Shown here piece after piece: positions 1 to 7,375 of a stretch of DNA of 64,000 nucleotides (positions are counted from its first letter, which is position 1; the number at the start of each line of letters is the position of its first letter). The DNA is from an uncultured Nitrospira sp. GTDB taxonomy: Bacteria; Nitrospirota; Nitrospiria; Nitrospirales; Nitrospiraceae. The notes under the pieces are model-generated. The model saw only the letters and a list, made by a program, of their open reading frames with translations. It had not been told where the DNA came from and did no database searches. The DNA is taken from positions 1-64,000 of the forward strand of contig CABVSA010000004.1 in NCBI GenBank assembly GCA_902500805.1, given 5' to 3'. A program made the translations under genes and the position numbers.

Positions 1-2
1 GC

Positions 3-200
3 CGTACACCGCTACCGGTCGGTATGTTGTTGGGTTTGGACGATCAGTTTGCTCGGGACAAGGTCAAGCAGGCTCAGTGGAACGCGTTTCTCGCGAAGAA
101 TCGCCTGGAAGGGCCGACCCTGGACATCGTGGTTCGCGAAGTGCGCACATTTCTCGAATTGCCGCTCAGCCAGGTATTGAAATTGGGGGAGAGGGGATGA
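3..200 (+). CDS. AbiEii/AbiGii-type nucleotidyltransferase toxin, C-terminal end (cut by window edge)
   Basis: An open frame enters from the left edge and runs to a TGA at 198-200. It encodes about 65 residues with the pattern D-x-F-A-R-D-K-x-K-Q-A-Q-W-x-x-F-L followed by V-V-R-E-V-R-x-F-L. This is the usual end of AbiEii/AbiGii-type nucleotidyltransferases, the toxin halves of type IV abortive-infection pairs. The catalytic N-terminal part lies outside the window, so activity cannot be judged. It sits beside other toxin-antitoxin remnants and plasmid-type genes, which suits accessory DNA. The identification rests on the C-terminal pattern only. Confidence 0.55.
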   Translation, partial: RTPLPVGMLLGLDDQFARDKVKQAQWNAFLAKNRLEGPTLDIVVREVRTFLELPLSQVLKLGERG

Positions 201-272
201 CTTCACGTCCCCTCGTGTCATAGTGGCTTCGCTCTCCTCAATGCTCTGGACAGGCGCTGATCACGCGAATCT

Positions 273-563
273 TCATGACGTCGTATGGGGGCGTCGACGC
301 GATCGTGCACGACTCTTCGGCGTGCGTGATCGGCACGGATCCTGGTGCTCCATGGCTGCGCGTAAAATGCGGTTCAGCCGCGTTTGATAGCCCTTCCCAT
401 GCAGTTTGAGCCAGTCGAGCACATCGACGTCGAGACGCACCGTGACTTGTTGCTTCGCCGGTGGCCAGGCGACCATCCTGGCCTTCTTGAAAAATGCGTC
501 ATCTAATGGCGGGGTATCGGAGTAGTCGATGTCCCGATCCTTCAGTCGGTCAAGTCTCGCCAA
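273..563 (-). CDS. brnA: BrnA family antitoxin
   Basis: A 96-residue protein. Residues about 35-70 hold the BrnA signature: K-Q-Q-V-T-V-R-L-D-x-D-V-L-D-W-L-K followed by G-K-G-Y-Q-T-R-L-N-x-I-L-R. This is a ribbon-helix-helix DNA-binding dimer that represses its own promoter and neutralises the BrnT ribonuclease. The start appears to be TTG at 563. The 3' end of a brnT remnant lies immediately upstream at 565-678, so the usual brnT-brnA order is kept. The C-terminal tail after residue 75 is rich in Arg/Ser and looks atypical. Because the toxin is truncated, this may be an orphan antitoxin. Confidence 0.75.
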   Translation of the reverse strand: MARLDRLKDRDIDYSDTPPLDDAFFKKARMVAWPPAKQQVTVRLDVDVLDWLKLHGKGYQTRLNRILRAAMEHQDPCRSRTPKSRARSRRRPHTTS

Positions 564-564
564 A

Positions 565-678
565 TCACTTCTGAGAGATTCTCTGCTCGCGTCGGTTCGC
601 CTTTCGCATGGAGATGATGCGCGTCACTTTGTGCCCGCACGGGGAGTGAGCCATCGCCACGACCCGCTTATCACGCAT
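565..678 (-). pseudogene. brnT: BrnT toxin remnant (C-terminal part only)
   Basis: Reading the minus strand from an ATG at 678 gives 37 codons whose product contains H-K-V-T-R-I-I-S-M-R-K-A-N-R-R-E. This matches the conserved C-terminal R-I-I-S-x-R-K-A-x-x-R-E block of BrnT ribonucleases. An in-frame TAA lies 18 bases upstream of that ATG and no BrnT N-terminus is visible further up, so more than half of the roughly 90-residue toxin is missing. The stop overlaps the region just upstream of brnA's TTG start. I read it as a decayed toxin gene. Confidence 0.6.
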
Positions 679-1322
679 GGTCGACTGTAGCGACGTTTAT
701 CGTGCTACGCAAGTCAACCATGCGAGCGGTTGCGAAGATTTCGGAAGGCCGGAGCACCGATCGTGCTCGGTTGAGAGCGATCGTGTGCAGCGACACGTGC
801 CCATAGCCTCCAGAGTTCCCCGTGATCACGGAACATTTCGTCTTCCGCCTACTCGGGCCGTTCGGCCTTCTTCCGCGTTCAGCAACCAATAAAGCCGGGA
901 GCATAGTCGCCTGCTGGCTGATAACCGTCACAATCTCAAGATCATCTCGAAGCCGATTCGTTGACTCGCTTCCATCTTGGTGAACGAGCTTGGTCGCTTC
1001 GGCCTTTCTGAACAGGACCTTCTCGCCTCGTCCGTTGGATCTGCTCTCCAATGCTGTCCTGGTGATGAGCGGGAACCAGCTTGTGGTTTCAGGTCCGGTG
1101 CCTGTGGCATCCGGCCGTCGCCCTGGCTTTCCACCGGCGGGCTGCGTCGATCATGCCCGCGCGCCGCCTCTGAGGCGGCTCCTTTTCACGGGCATTCCTC
1201 CGCTTCGCGCCCACCGGCCCGCCCGGTGCCGACGGCCTCTCTGTCTCCTTTGTCGTCGCTGTGTGGCCTCCACTGCTTCGTGAGAGGCCAACACATCAAC
1301 TCTAACTCAAGGAGACAACACT
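679..1322. other. Gene-poor stretch between the brnTA remnant and a mobile-element small gene
   Basis: About 640 bases with several overlapping open frames on both strands (the longest is 126 codons on the minus strand at 671-1051). None shows a recognisable domain, a good ribosome-binding site or conserved-looking composition. It lies where the 5' part of brnT should be, so a deletion or insertion junction near 678 is likely. The part from 1080 to 1290 is very GC-rich and may act as a leader for the gene at 1323. I see no RNA gene or repeat. Confidence 0.4.
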
Positions 1323-1565
1323 ATGGCACCTCAAGACAAGAAACCCCAGCCGGTCACCACGCTGCGATGCAGCCGCATCAAGGCGAGCATCTGGAAGAAC
1401 GAGGGCATGAACGGTCCGTTCTACAACGTCACCGTCGCCCGCTCGTACAAGGGCCAGGATGGAGTCTGGAAGAATTCCGACTCCTTCGGAGTCGCAGACC
1501 TTGATGCGCTGATCGTCGTCGCCCAACAGGCGACACGCTGGATCGCGGAGCGGTCAGACCGCTGA
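1323..1565 (+). CDS. Small conserved protein of plasmid/ICE type, unknown function
   Basis: An 80-residue soluble protein preceded by a clear AAGGAGAC ribosome-binding site eight bases before the ATG. It contains the run I-K-A-S-I-W-K-N-E-G and a later F-G-V-A-D-L-D-A-L motif. Similar small proteins, as far as I recall, accompany replication and transfer genes in plasmids and integrative elements. The short beta-strand-rich design recalls single-strand nucleic-acid binders, but no named domain can be assigned. It is followed by a GC-rich hairpin and a DUF6908-like gene on the same strand, and the two probably belong to one accessory module. Confidence 0.6.
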   Translation: MAPQDKKPQPVTTLRCSRIKASIWKNEGMNGPFYNVTVARSYKGQDGVWKNSDSFGVADLDALIVVAQQATRWIAERSDR

Positions 1566-1573
1566 CCGTCACG

Positions 1574-1605
1574 GGAAGCCTCCGGCCCTCGCGCCGGGGG
1601 CTTCC
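1574..1605 (+). terminator. Strong GC-rich hairpin after the gene at 1323
   Basis: GGAAGCC at 1574-1580 pairs with GGCTTCC at 1599-1605. The inner TCCGGC/GCCGGG extends this to about 13 base pairs around a CCTCGC loop. It starts eight bases after the stop at 1565. There is no T-tract after it, so it could be a rho-assisted terminator or an mRNA-processing stem before the next gene at 1631. Confidence 0.5.
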
Positions 1606-1630
1606 TGCATCTGAAGAAAGGAGAAACGAA

Positions 1631-2056
1631 ATGGAAACCTATGTGGAATGCGCGAAGCTTCTTGACGAGCTCCTCGCTGGCGCACGCGCGGTGCGGATCA
1701 CAGTCCGCGGCTACCTGCCACTTTCGGTCGAGGAGATTGGAACCAGTAGAGACGGGCACCGGTTGGTGTCCCTCTGTCAGTATGGTGAACAGAACGGCGA
1801 TCTGATGCGTGATTGCGATCTAGTGTTCATGGTCACGGATCTGTCCGACGGCGCGGCAGCCGAACCGGTGTCGTTCCGGAACGACTACCTGGGGCTTTCG
1901 CAAGAAGTGTATCGGTATGACGAGGCGGGCAGGCGCACCCACGTTGTGTCCTCGCTGAAGCAGGACTTGAAGGAGTTTGCCAGAGCCTGGTTTGCCACGC
2001 TCCGAGAGCAGGGCTTCTTTGCCTCGACCGCGGTGCGAGAGATCCTGTCTCCGTAA
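1631..2056 (+). CDS. DUF6908-like protein of mobile-element type
   Basis: A 141-residue protein with a good AGAAAGGAGAAA ribosome-binding region before the ATG. The diagnostic stretch is L-V-S-L-C-Q-Y-G-E-Q-N-G-D-L-M-R-D followed by P-V-S-F-R-N-D-Y-L-G, which I associate with the DUF6908 family found on plasmids and integrative elements. The role of the family is unknown. There is no signal peptide or membrane segment, so it is probably cytosolic. It sits just downstream of another small plasmid-type gene and about 1.2 kb before mobC and the relaxase, which suits cargo or maintenance genes of a mobilisable element. Confidence 0.6.
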   Translation: METYVECAKLLDELLAGARAVRITVRGYLPLSVEEIGTSRDGHRLVSLCQYGEQNGDLMRDCDLVFMVTDLSDGAAAEPVSFRNDYLGLSQEVYRYDEAGRRTHVVSSLKQDLKEFARAWFATLREQGFFASTAVREILSP

Positions 2057-2073
2057 TCTCGTCGATCCTTTCA

Positions 2074-2103
2074 GGGGGTATGATCTGATCAGGTCATGCC
2101 CCC
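2074..2103. terminator. Long stem-loop between convergent genes
   Basis: GGGGG at 2074-2078 pairs with CCCCC at 2099-2103. The intervening TATGATCTGA/TCAGGTCATG continues the stem with two G-T pairs, giving about 14 pairs around a tight loop. It lies between the end of the DUF6908-like gene (2056, plus) and the end of the lipoprotein gene (2145, minus), so it probably terminates both. A short A-run on the plus-strand side gives T's for minus-strand transcripts only before the stem, so termination is not classical. Confidence 0.5.
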
Positions 2104-2144
2104 GTCAAAAAGAGAATCCTGACAGAACATGGAACGGTTGAGGC

Positions 2145-2960
2145 TTACTGCTTCACGCCGAGAAAGAGAAAGCTGGTGGTCCGGGTATGGTTGAGGGCGG
2201 CAATGTACAGCCGTTGTGTGGCGATATCGTAGAAGGCGACCCCCGTGAGCGTCTCGGTTCCCTGGCGACAGGAGCCATCATCGAATGTCAGAGAGGTATG
2301 AAACACATCGCCTTTCGCATCAGGAGACAAGGTCCCAGCAACGGTGCATCCATCGGTCGAATGACCGGAAAGCGTTCCAACTGATTCCACGGTCACGGTG
2401 ACCTGGTGATTGTCGGAACGGAGCCCAGCATAGGTCCCGGTCACCAGAGTCAGATTCGGGGCCGACTTAGAGTCCCCATCGTACGTACTTGTGAAGTTCT
2501 CTGTGTCACCAGTGAAGTAGGCGATCCTCCCGTCAAAGCTCTTGTTCGGCACATAGCTGCCACGCATTGTCGCTGCGCGAATACCCGCGCCTTCCACATT
2601 AAAATCTCTCGTATTCGAGGACCCAAAGGAGCCAGAGTGTGACGTGCCCATTCCGTGAATCATTCCAGCTAGGATATTGGGATTGTTTTTTGCCGAATGG
2701 AACAGCCAATAGGAGCCGTCCTCCAGGACGAGTCCAGCGACGGTGCGGTCGGTAGAAGTCGTACCCGTCCAGCGACCTTCCGCCGAAGTGGCCGTGGGCT
2801 GCGGAGGAGAGGAAACGTCGCCCTCGCTATACCCGCCGCCACAGGCGGCGGGGGCGAACCCACTATTGAAGCAGTTGGCGAAGCTGCCACAGGCCACGAG
2901 CCCACTTATCATGCCGAGTGCCAGAAGGCCTCGAAGAACGTGTGTCCCAGTCATGCGCAT
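2145..2960 (-). CDS. Lipoprotein of unknown function
   Basis: With the ATG at 2960 the protein has 271 residues and begins M-R-M-T-G-T-H-V, then a hydrophobic stretch and the lipobox L-V-A-C-G. It should therefore be lipidated and exported to the envelope. GAGG lies eight bases upstream of this ATG; a longer reading from 2999 is possible but would put odd residues before the signal. The mature part is rich in Gly, Ser and Thr with alternating polar/hydrophobic residues, and looks like an all-beta domain. I recognise no family. It sits alone between convergent terminator-like sequence and the mobilisation genes. Confidence 0.65.
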   Translation of the reverse strand: MRMTGTHVLRGLLALGMISGLVACGSFANCFNSGFAPAACGGGYSEGDVSSPPQPTATSAEGRWTGTTSTDRTVAGLVLEDGSYWLFHSAKNNPNILAGMIHGMGTSHSGSFGSSNTRDFNVEGAGIRAATMRGSYVPNKSFDGRIAYFTGDTENFTSTYDGDSKSAPNLTLVTGTYAGLRSDNHQVTVTVESVGTLSGHSTDGCTVAGTLSPDAKGDVFHTSLTFDDGSCRQGTETLTGVAFYDIATQRLYIAALNHTRTTSFLFLGVKQ

Positions 2961-3103
2961 GTTTGTGACCTCAACAGCGTACAGGGTGTTCCCTGTCACA
3001 GGATAACAGGAAGAGCTCCCCCCTCAAATCGGGACCCCCGAATGGCTGGAAACCGGACCAGCCGACTCCTCATGCCAGCATGTTTCGCTTGCCGGAGGCA
3101 TGG

Positions 3104-3161
3104 TGTAAGACGGATTTTAAGAGGTTAGCAGGATATGGCTATAGCCCGTAGTTGTCTTACA
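3104..3161. other. Candidate origin of transfer (oriT) upstream of mobC
   Basis: TGTAAGAC at 3104-3111 and GTCTTACA at 3154-3161 form a perfect 8-bp inverted repeat separated by 42 bases. A 10-bp perfect palindrome, GGCTATAGCC, lies inside at 3137-3146. The element sits about 115 bases before the mobC start. Relaxase oriTs are commonly placed directly upstream of mobC/mobA and contain inverted repeats, so this is the best candidate here. The nick site itself cannot be assigned by eye. Confidence 0.35.
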
Positions 3162-3277
3162 TTATGGGTTTATCGTATTCTTGTGCCCAGGCTTTCTGAC
3201 CCTCCAATGACCAGAATCAGCCACCGGTCGGTGAGGGGAGTTGGGTATCTTGATTTGAGGCTGGTACGGGTGAGTTG

Positions 3278-3829
3278 ATGGGGCAGCGAGCGAAACGGAC
3301 GACCACAGTCACGGTGGATCTGGGGGAGATCAAAGCGCCCTGGCAGGCCTGGTGTCAGGCCCATGGACTCACACCGAGCCATGCTCTGCGGAACGCCATT
3401 CGGCAGACCATGGATCGGAGAGCCACCCCGGCCCCTACGCCTCGGAGTCGTGTCACCCCGAAGCGAGAACGGGCGATCGCTCGCATCGAACTGAACCTGA
3501 CAGCCTCAGAGCTCGCCGCCCTGAAGAAGATGGCCGGTCAAGAAGGCTATGTGCCGACGAAATGGCTGGTGGCGATGGTCCGTACCAAGTTGACCGGGCA
3601 GCCGCAGGTGGGGGAGCCGGAATTAGAGACCTTGGCCCGGTCGAATCAGCAACTGCTGGCCTTAGGCAGGAACTTGAACCAGATTGCGAAAGTCTTGAAT
3701 ACCGCGCCTCAGAACCGGACAGCCTTTCGGGTCGAGGTCATCACCGAACTCTCTCGCGTGATTCAGGCCCATACGAAGAAGGTGTCCGATGTCTTACGCG
3801 GGACGGTGGAGCGCTGGCAGCTCCAATGA
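3278..3829 (+). CDS. mobC: Mobilisation accessory protein, MobC-like
   Basis: About 183 residues from the ATG at 3278. Residues near 130-150 carry the MobC hallmark A-L-G-R-N-L-N-Q-I-A-K-V-L-N, and the middle of the protein reads like a ribbon-helix-helix DNA-binding segment (I-A-R-I-E-L-N-L-T-A-S-E-L-A-A-L-K). MobC proteins bind oriT and help the relaxase open the strands. The stop overlaps the relaxase start in the sequence ATGA at 3826-3829, so the two are translationally coupled. The highly basic N-terminus suits DNA binding. Confidence 0.8.
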   Translation: MGQRAKRTTTVTVDLGEIKAPWQAWCQAHGLTPSHALRNAIRQTMDRRATPAPTPRSRVTPKRERAIARIELNLTASELAALKKMAGQEGYVPTKWLVAMVRTKLTGQPQVGEPELETLARSNQQLLALGRNLNQIAKVLNTAPQNRTAFRVEVITELSRVIQAHTKKVSDVLRGTVERWQLQ

Positions 3830-4809
3830 GTCCAACCATCAGCCACATCGACGAGCGTCTGGATGAGTGGGGGAGTCGGCTCTTCAATGTCTCAACGGAG
3901 ACCCTGCCACGGCCACGGTCCAGCAAGCGTGTTCGTCTTGGTTCACTCAAGTCATCAAGCACTGGTGGGAGACTCAACACGCTACAGGCTCGTGCGAATA
4001 ATGTGCGGCAGAAACTGCAAGCCATGGTCCGCCGCGCGCCACAAGTCGCGGTGAAACTCGTCAGGGCGCCGAAAGGGATCAAGGGCATCTCGAACAACCT
4101 CACCTACATTTCGCGTGATGGCCAACTCGAGATCGAGGATCAGGATGGCCAGGTGATTCTCGGGAAGGAGGCCGTGGCGGATCTGAAAGCCGAATGGCGC
4201 GACGGCGGCATGCCGATCGCCGTGGACTCGACCATGCGTGATGCTTTTCATCTCGTCCTTTCCATGCCGATACGCACCGATCCGTTATCGGTGCAGCGCG
4301 CGGCCCGAGACTTCGCGACACGGGAGTTCTTAGGGTTTCAATACGCGATGGTCCTCCACACCTTCGAGACCGATCCGGATCCGAACCCGTCTCCGCATCC
4401 ACATGTGCATCTCACGGTCAAAGCGGCGGGCCTTGACGGGATTCGCTTGAATCCAAGGAAGGCTGATCTGCAACGCTGGCGAGAGGGGTTTGCGGAGGCG
4501 TTACGAGAGCATGGGATTGAGGCCACGACCACGAGCCGAATTCACCACACGACGCATGAACGGTGGAGGGTACAACATCTCCGTGATCGCATAACAAAGG
4601 CGAAAGTGCTGGATCGTCAGCAACGCCAGACGCATCTGCCGAGGAAGCAGCGTGAGGTGATGCATCACTACGAACACGTCATGAAGACGCTCGCGCGATC
4701 CGATCGAGGTGAGGATCGGCAATTGGCAATGGATCTCGTCCGCTATCTGGGGGGACGAAGGCGAACTTCGGAGGTACAGCGGGATAGAGGGAAAGATCGT
4801 GAACGGTAA
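3826..4809 (+). CDS. mobA: Relaxase (MobA/VirD2-like)
   Basis: A 327-residue protein coupled to mobC through a 4-base overlap. Relaxases nick oriT through a tyrosine, stay attached to the 5' end and lead DNA into the recipient. A metal-binding histidine cluster H-P-H-V-H-L-T-V-K is at residues 191-199, preceded by H-T-F at 178-180. A candidate nucleophile is Tyr94 in N-L-T-Y-I-S-R-D-G, a common relaxase context. The C-terminus is very basic and no helicase or primase domain follows, so this is a short mobilisation-type relaxase that would depend on a helper conjugation system. No coupling protein or type IV secretion gene is visible here. Confidence 0.8.
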   Translation: MSPTISHIDERLDEWGSRLFNVSTETLPRPRSSKRVRLGSLKSSSTGGRLNTLQARANNVRQKLQAMVRRAPQVAVKLVRAPKGIKGISNNLTYISRDGQLEIEDQDGQVILGKEAVADLKAEWRDGGMPIAVDSTMRDAFHLVLSMPIRTDPLSVQRAARDFATREFLGFQYAMVLHTFETDPDPNPSPHPHVHLTVKAAGLDGIRLNPRKADLQRWREGFAEALREHGIEATTTSRIHHTTHERWRVQHLRDRITKAKVLDRQQRQTHLPRKQREVMHHYEHVMKTLARSDRGEDRQLAMDLVRYLGGRRRTSEVQRDRGKDRER

Positions 4810-4946
4810 GGCGGTCTGTCATCGACGACACAGGGAGGCAACGGCAAAGACGATCGATCGACCGCGACCGTTGTCTGCTCAATGACACGAATACGACACC
4901 TTCGGCTCCCTCAGGCAGCCGCCGCGCCCTGACAGGCGAGGGTACA

Positions 4947-5243
4947 TTGTCTCGGCAGCTTCGACCGACCGTTACCAGTCATGCCTGTGCCGATAGGCTA
5001 CTACGCACGGAAGCGAAGGTTCGCTTACGGTGTTCCTTTCGTATTGAACAATCATCAACGCGACTTCACGTCGTACCTGTCCACAATCATCCCTCCGGAG
5101 ATCCCACGCCGAGTCCGGAGGATCGGACCCTCACCACACGGCTGCGCGAAGCTGGAGAACTCCTGGGTATCAGACTGCTTGACCATCTCATTCTCGGTGA
5201 CGACCGTCTCTATAGTTTCGCAGATGATGGCTGGCCGCTGTGA
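4947..5243 (+). pseudogene. radC: RadC-like JAB/MPN protein, truncated
   Basis: The last 55 or so residues contain V-H-N-H-P-S-G-D-P-T-P-S-P-E-D, the metal-binding JAB motif of RadC (His-x-His and Asp), followed by G-I-R-L-L-D-H-L-I-L-G-D and the normal C-terminus S-F-A-D-D-G-W. Everything before this motif, including the helix-hairpin-helix region and the first part of the JAB fold, is missing or unrelated, whereas full RadC has about 220 residues. RadC-like genes are frequent passengers of integrative elements. I treat this as a remnant left by recombination next to the mobilisation genes. Confidence 0.6.
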
Positions 5244-5736
5244 GACGACAGCGAACGTCCTGTCACACTTCCCGTCGACTATACTTTTGAACACATGACG
5301 CATGTCGACACATTCGGAAGATTCCAGGTCCCTACCACAAGTGGTGGTCTGCTTCTGACACAGCGGACGCCTAAAAAATAGGCAACATGCTTGACAGCCC
5401 GTGCTTCGCGGTGATGCTTGCTCATCACTCGACTTGCTAACAAAGTTATCCCCAGAAGATGTGGACGAATAGCTGAGCGTGATGGCCTCACTCTCGCGCT
5501 ACTCGGTCCTGTATGTGCGAATGATAGCGGCCGGGTGTTCGCGGCGGGAACTGGATGGCTATATCCAAGGAGTATTTGTGGCCGGACTCTATTGCCACTT
5601 ATAGGGGATTGGGCTGGATGTACTCAATGGGCGTTTACCAACCTTTGATGAGGGCGCAGCAGGTGAGCCGGGTTCGATTGCCCAAGTGGGCCGGAGCCAA
5701 CGCGAAGGCGAGGCGTGTTCCATCACTCATTCTTGA
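5244..5736. other. Intergenic stretch without a supported gene
   Basis: About 490 bases between the radC remnant and the convergent DedA-rhodanese gene. Overlapping short frames exist but none shows conserved features. A TTGACA-like hexamer is at 5391-5396, without a convincing -10 partner, and a small GCCTA/TAGGC hairpin is at 5369-5383. I see no tRNA, repeat or insertion-sequence end, although this is a plausible place for an element boundary. Confidence 0.4.
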
Positions 5737-6696
5737 TCAGGATAGATGTTGCGGGTCCGTGCGCGGCGCTACCCGCTCCGTCGGAAACCGTCGTTCCCGC
5801 CATGCATCAAGTCCTCCTTCAAGCGGACGGACACGTTGAACTCCCTGTCTCTTTAGCTTCAGCGCCGTCCGGGCGCTGGAGATGTCGTTGGGACAGGTGC
5901 AGTAAAGCACAATTTCTTGGTTTTTCGGCAGTTCGTCCTGGCGATGCTCGATCTCCTCGAACAGCAAATGGATGGCTCCAGGAATGGCTTCGGGATCTGT
6001 CTTGCGCGACAGAGGATTTCTCACATCGACAATAATCACTTGCTGACCGTCATCCATCAGGTTCTTTAACTCGACAGCAGAAATCTTGGCCATGCGGTGC
6101 TCTCGCAGGACCTGATGTCTTCGATAAAACTTGTACGCCACAAATGTGGCGAGACCGATCAGCGCGATCGCGAGCACCCAACCACCGACCTGGTCGAAGA
6201 CGGCCATGACGGATTCCAACTGGTTGCTAAACAGCGCGCCCACGCCCTCGGACAGGATGATCCACAGGAGAGCGCCACCCGTATCATAGAGTAGGAATGC
6301 CGGAAGCGTCATACCGGTGATGCCGGCTAAGGGAGGAGCAATGGTGCTCAAGCCGGGGACGAACTTTGCGATCAATAGGGTGCTTGTCCCATGCCGGCGG
6401 AACATATCCTCCGAACTTCGCACACACGAGTCAGGCTCAAGCGAGATCTTACAGAGAAGCCCCAAGACCCGGCCACCCTTCACGCGCCCTAAGTAATACC
6501 AGCAGAGGTCGGGAAGAACAGCGGCGACGAGGGGAGCCAGCACCGCCACGCCGACGTTCATCTTATCAGCACCGACTAAGGCGCCTGTTGTCACTAAGAG
6601 AGGGACCGCGGGAATAGGAAGACCAGCCTGCTCTAAAAATACGATGGCGAAGAGCACCCATGCTCCGTAGTCCACCAAAAACTGTAAGGTGTTCAT
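5737..6696 (-). CDS. DedA family membrane protein fused to a rhodanese domain
   Basis: 319 residues. Residues 1-195 form a DedA/SNARE-associated membrane domain: hydrophobic segments, the early motif E-Q-A-G-L-P-I-P-A-V-P, and the signature F-V-P-G-L-S-T-I-A-P-P-L-A-G. DedA proteins are involved in undecaprenyl-phosphate or lipid translocation and envelope homeostasis. A rhodanese domain follows at about 200-305, with V-D-V-R-N-P and the active-site loop L-Y-C-T-C-P-N-D; the first Cys is in the normal nucleophile position. The fusion suggests a membrane-tethered sulfur-transfer or redox-sensing role on the cytoplasmic side, but that is inference. An AAAGGAA ribosome-binding site precedes the ATG. 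Confidence 0.85.
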   Translation of the reverse strand: MNTLQFLVDYGAWVLFAIVFLEQAGLPIPAVPLLVTTGALVGADKMNVGVAVLAPLVAAVLPDLCWYYLGRVKGGRVLGLLCKISLEPDSCVRSSEDMFRRHGTSTLLIAKFVPGLSTIAPPLAGITGMTLPAFLLYDTGGALLWIILSEGVGALFSNQLESVMAVFDQVGGWVLAIALIGLATFVAYKFYRRHQVLREHRMAKISAVELKNLMDDGQQVIIVDVRNPLSRKTDPEAIPGAIHLLFEEIEHRQDELPKNQEIVLYCTCPNDISSARTALKLKRQGVQRVRPLEGGLDAWRERRFPTERVAPRTDPQHLS

Positions 6697-6760
6697 ATCG
6701 TATTCCTTTGGTCGGTGCGTACGAGTATTGGGCCTCTACCCGTGCATCGGTGGTGCCGGC

Positions 6761-7375
6761 TCAGGGAAGTGGGTGAGGCGCAGCACCCCCTCGAATGGTC
6801 GAGGCAATGTTCTGGCTGAGGGTCATTAATGCACGACTATGAGCAGCGACCAGGGCATCGTAGCTCTCGTCAGATACCGGCTCTTGCACGGATGCGCTGT
6901 CAGTTCGCTGCGTTCCATTCGCCCAGTGTACTGTCCAGACGGCGTCGATCGTTGCCGTTTTCCCCAGGATCGACTCGAAACGTTGAACATCGACCGACAC
7001 CCTCACCTCGGCGTGATCTGCCCCACGCTGAGGGTAAGAGGGGATCGACCGGCTGCCCAGCAGCGCGGCAAGGTTATCGGCCAGGACACGCGCGAGTTCT
7101 ATTTTAAGCGGTCCGGCCCAGCGATGCGTCTCGGCGAGGACCACACGATGCGCACTTGTGCGCAAGACGAGCTGCGGGCGATCGACCATTTCCGGCAGTG
7201 TAACGGGTCCCAGGCCGACCGACTGCGCGAACGCCTCGGTCTGGGGAGTTTTACTGTCTCCGGTGGTGTGACTGCTGAGCGTGTAGTGGTTGAGGGTAAC
7301 GGACGATGCGCAGCCGGTCGTCAACACAAGACCTGCGAGTCCGGCAATGGCGAGTCTGGACGGGCAGCTGATCAT
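6761..7375 (-). CDS. pqiC: PqiC-like lipoprotein of an MCE transport system
   Basis: 204 residues with an N-terminal signal and lipobox L-T-T-G-C, followed by the ABC-type auxiliary lipoprotein fold (N-H-Y-T-L start, central P-Q-L-V-L-R). PqiC is an outer-membrane lipoprotein that works with the PqiB needle in moving lipids between the two membranes. Its ATG lies inside the pqiB stop (ATGA at 7372-7375), so it is the last gene of a coupled pqiA-pqiA-pqiB-pqiC operon. Length and position agree with YmbA/PqiC of other Gram-negatives. Confidence 0.85.
   Translation of the reverse strand: MISCPSRLAIAGLAGLVLTTGCASSVTLNHYTLSSHTTGDSKTPQTEAFAQSVGLGPVTLPEMVDRPQLVLRTSAHRVVLAETHRWAGPLKIELARVLADNLAALLGSRSIPSYPQRGADHAEVRVSVDVQRFESILGKTATIDAVWTVHWANGTQRTDSASVQEPVSDESYDALVAAHSRALMTLSQNIASTIRGGAAPHPLP

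Noticed and set aside
671-1051. A 126-codon minus-strand frame overlapping the brnT remnant
   Set aside because: It has no recognisable motif and no ribosome-binding site, and it is read out of frame over the brnT fragment, which is the better-supported coding sequence.
5660-5700. A T-arm-like stretch with GGTTCGAT flanked by short complementary bases
   Set aside because: No acceptor, D or anticodon stems can be built around it, so it is not a tRNA.
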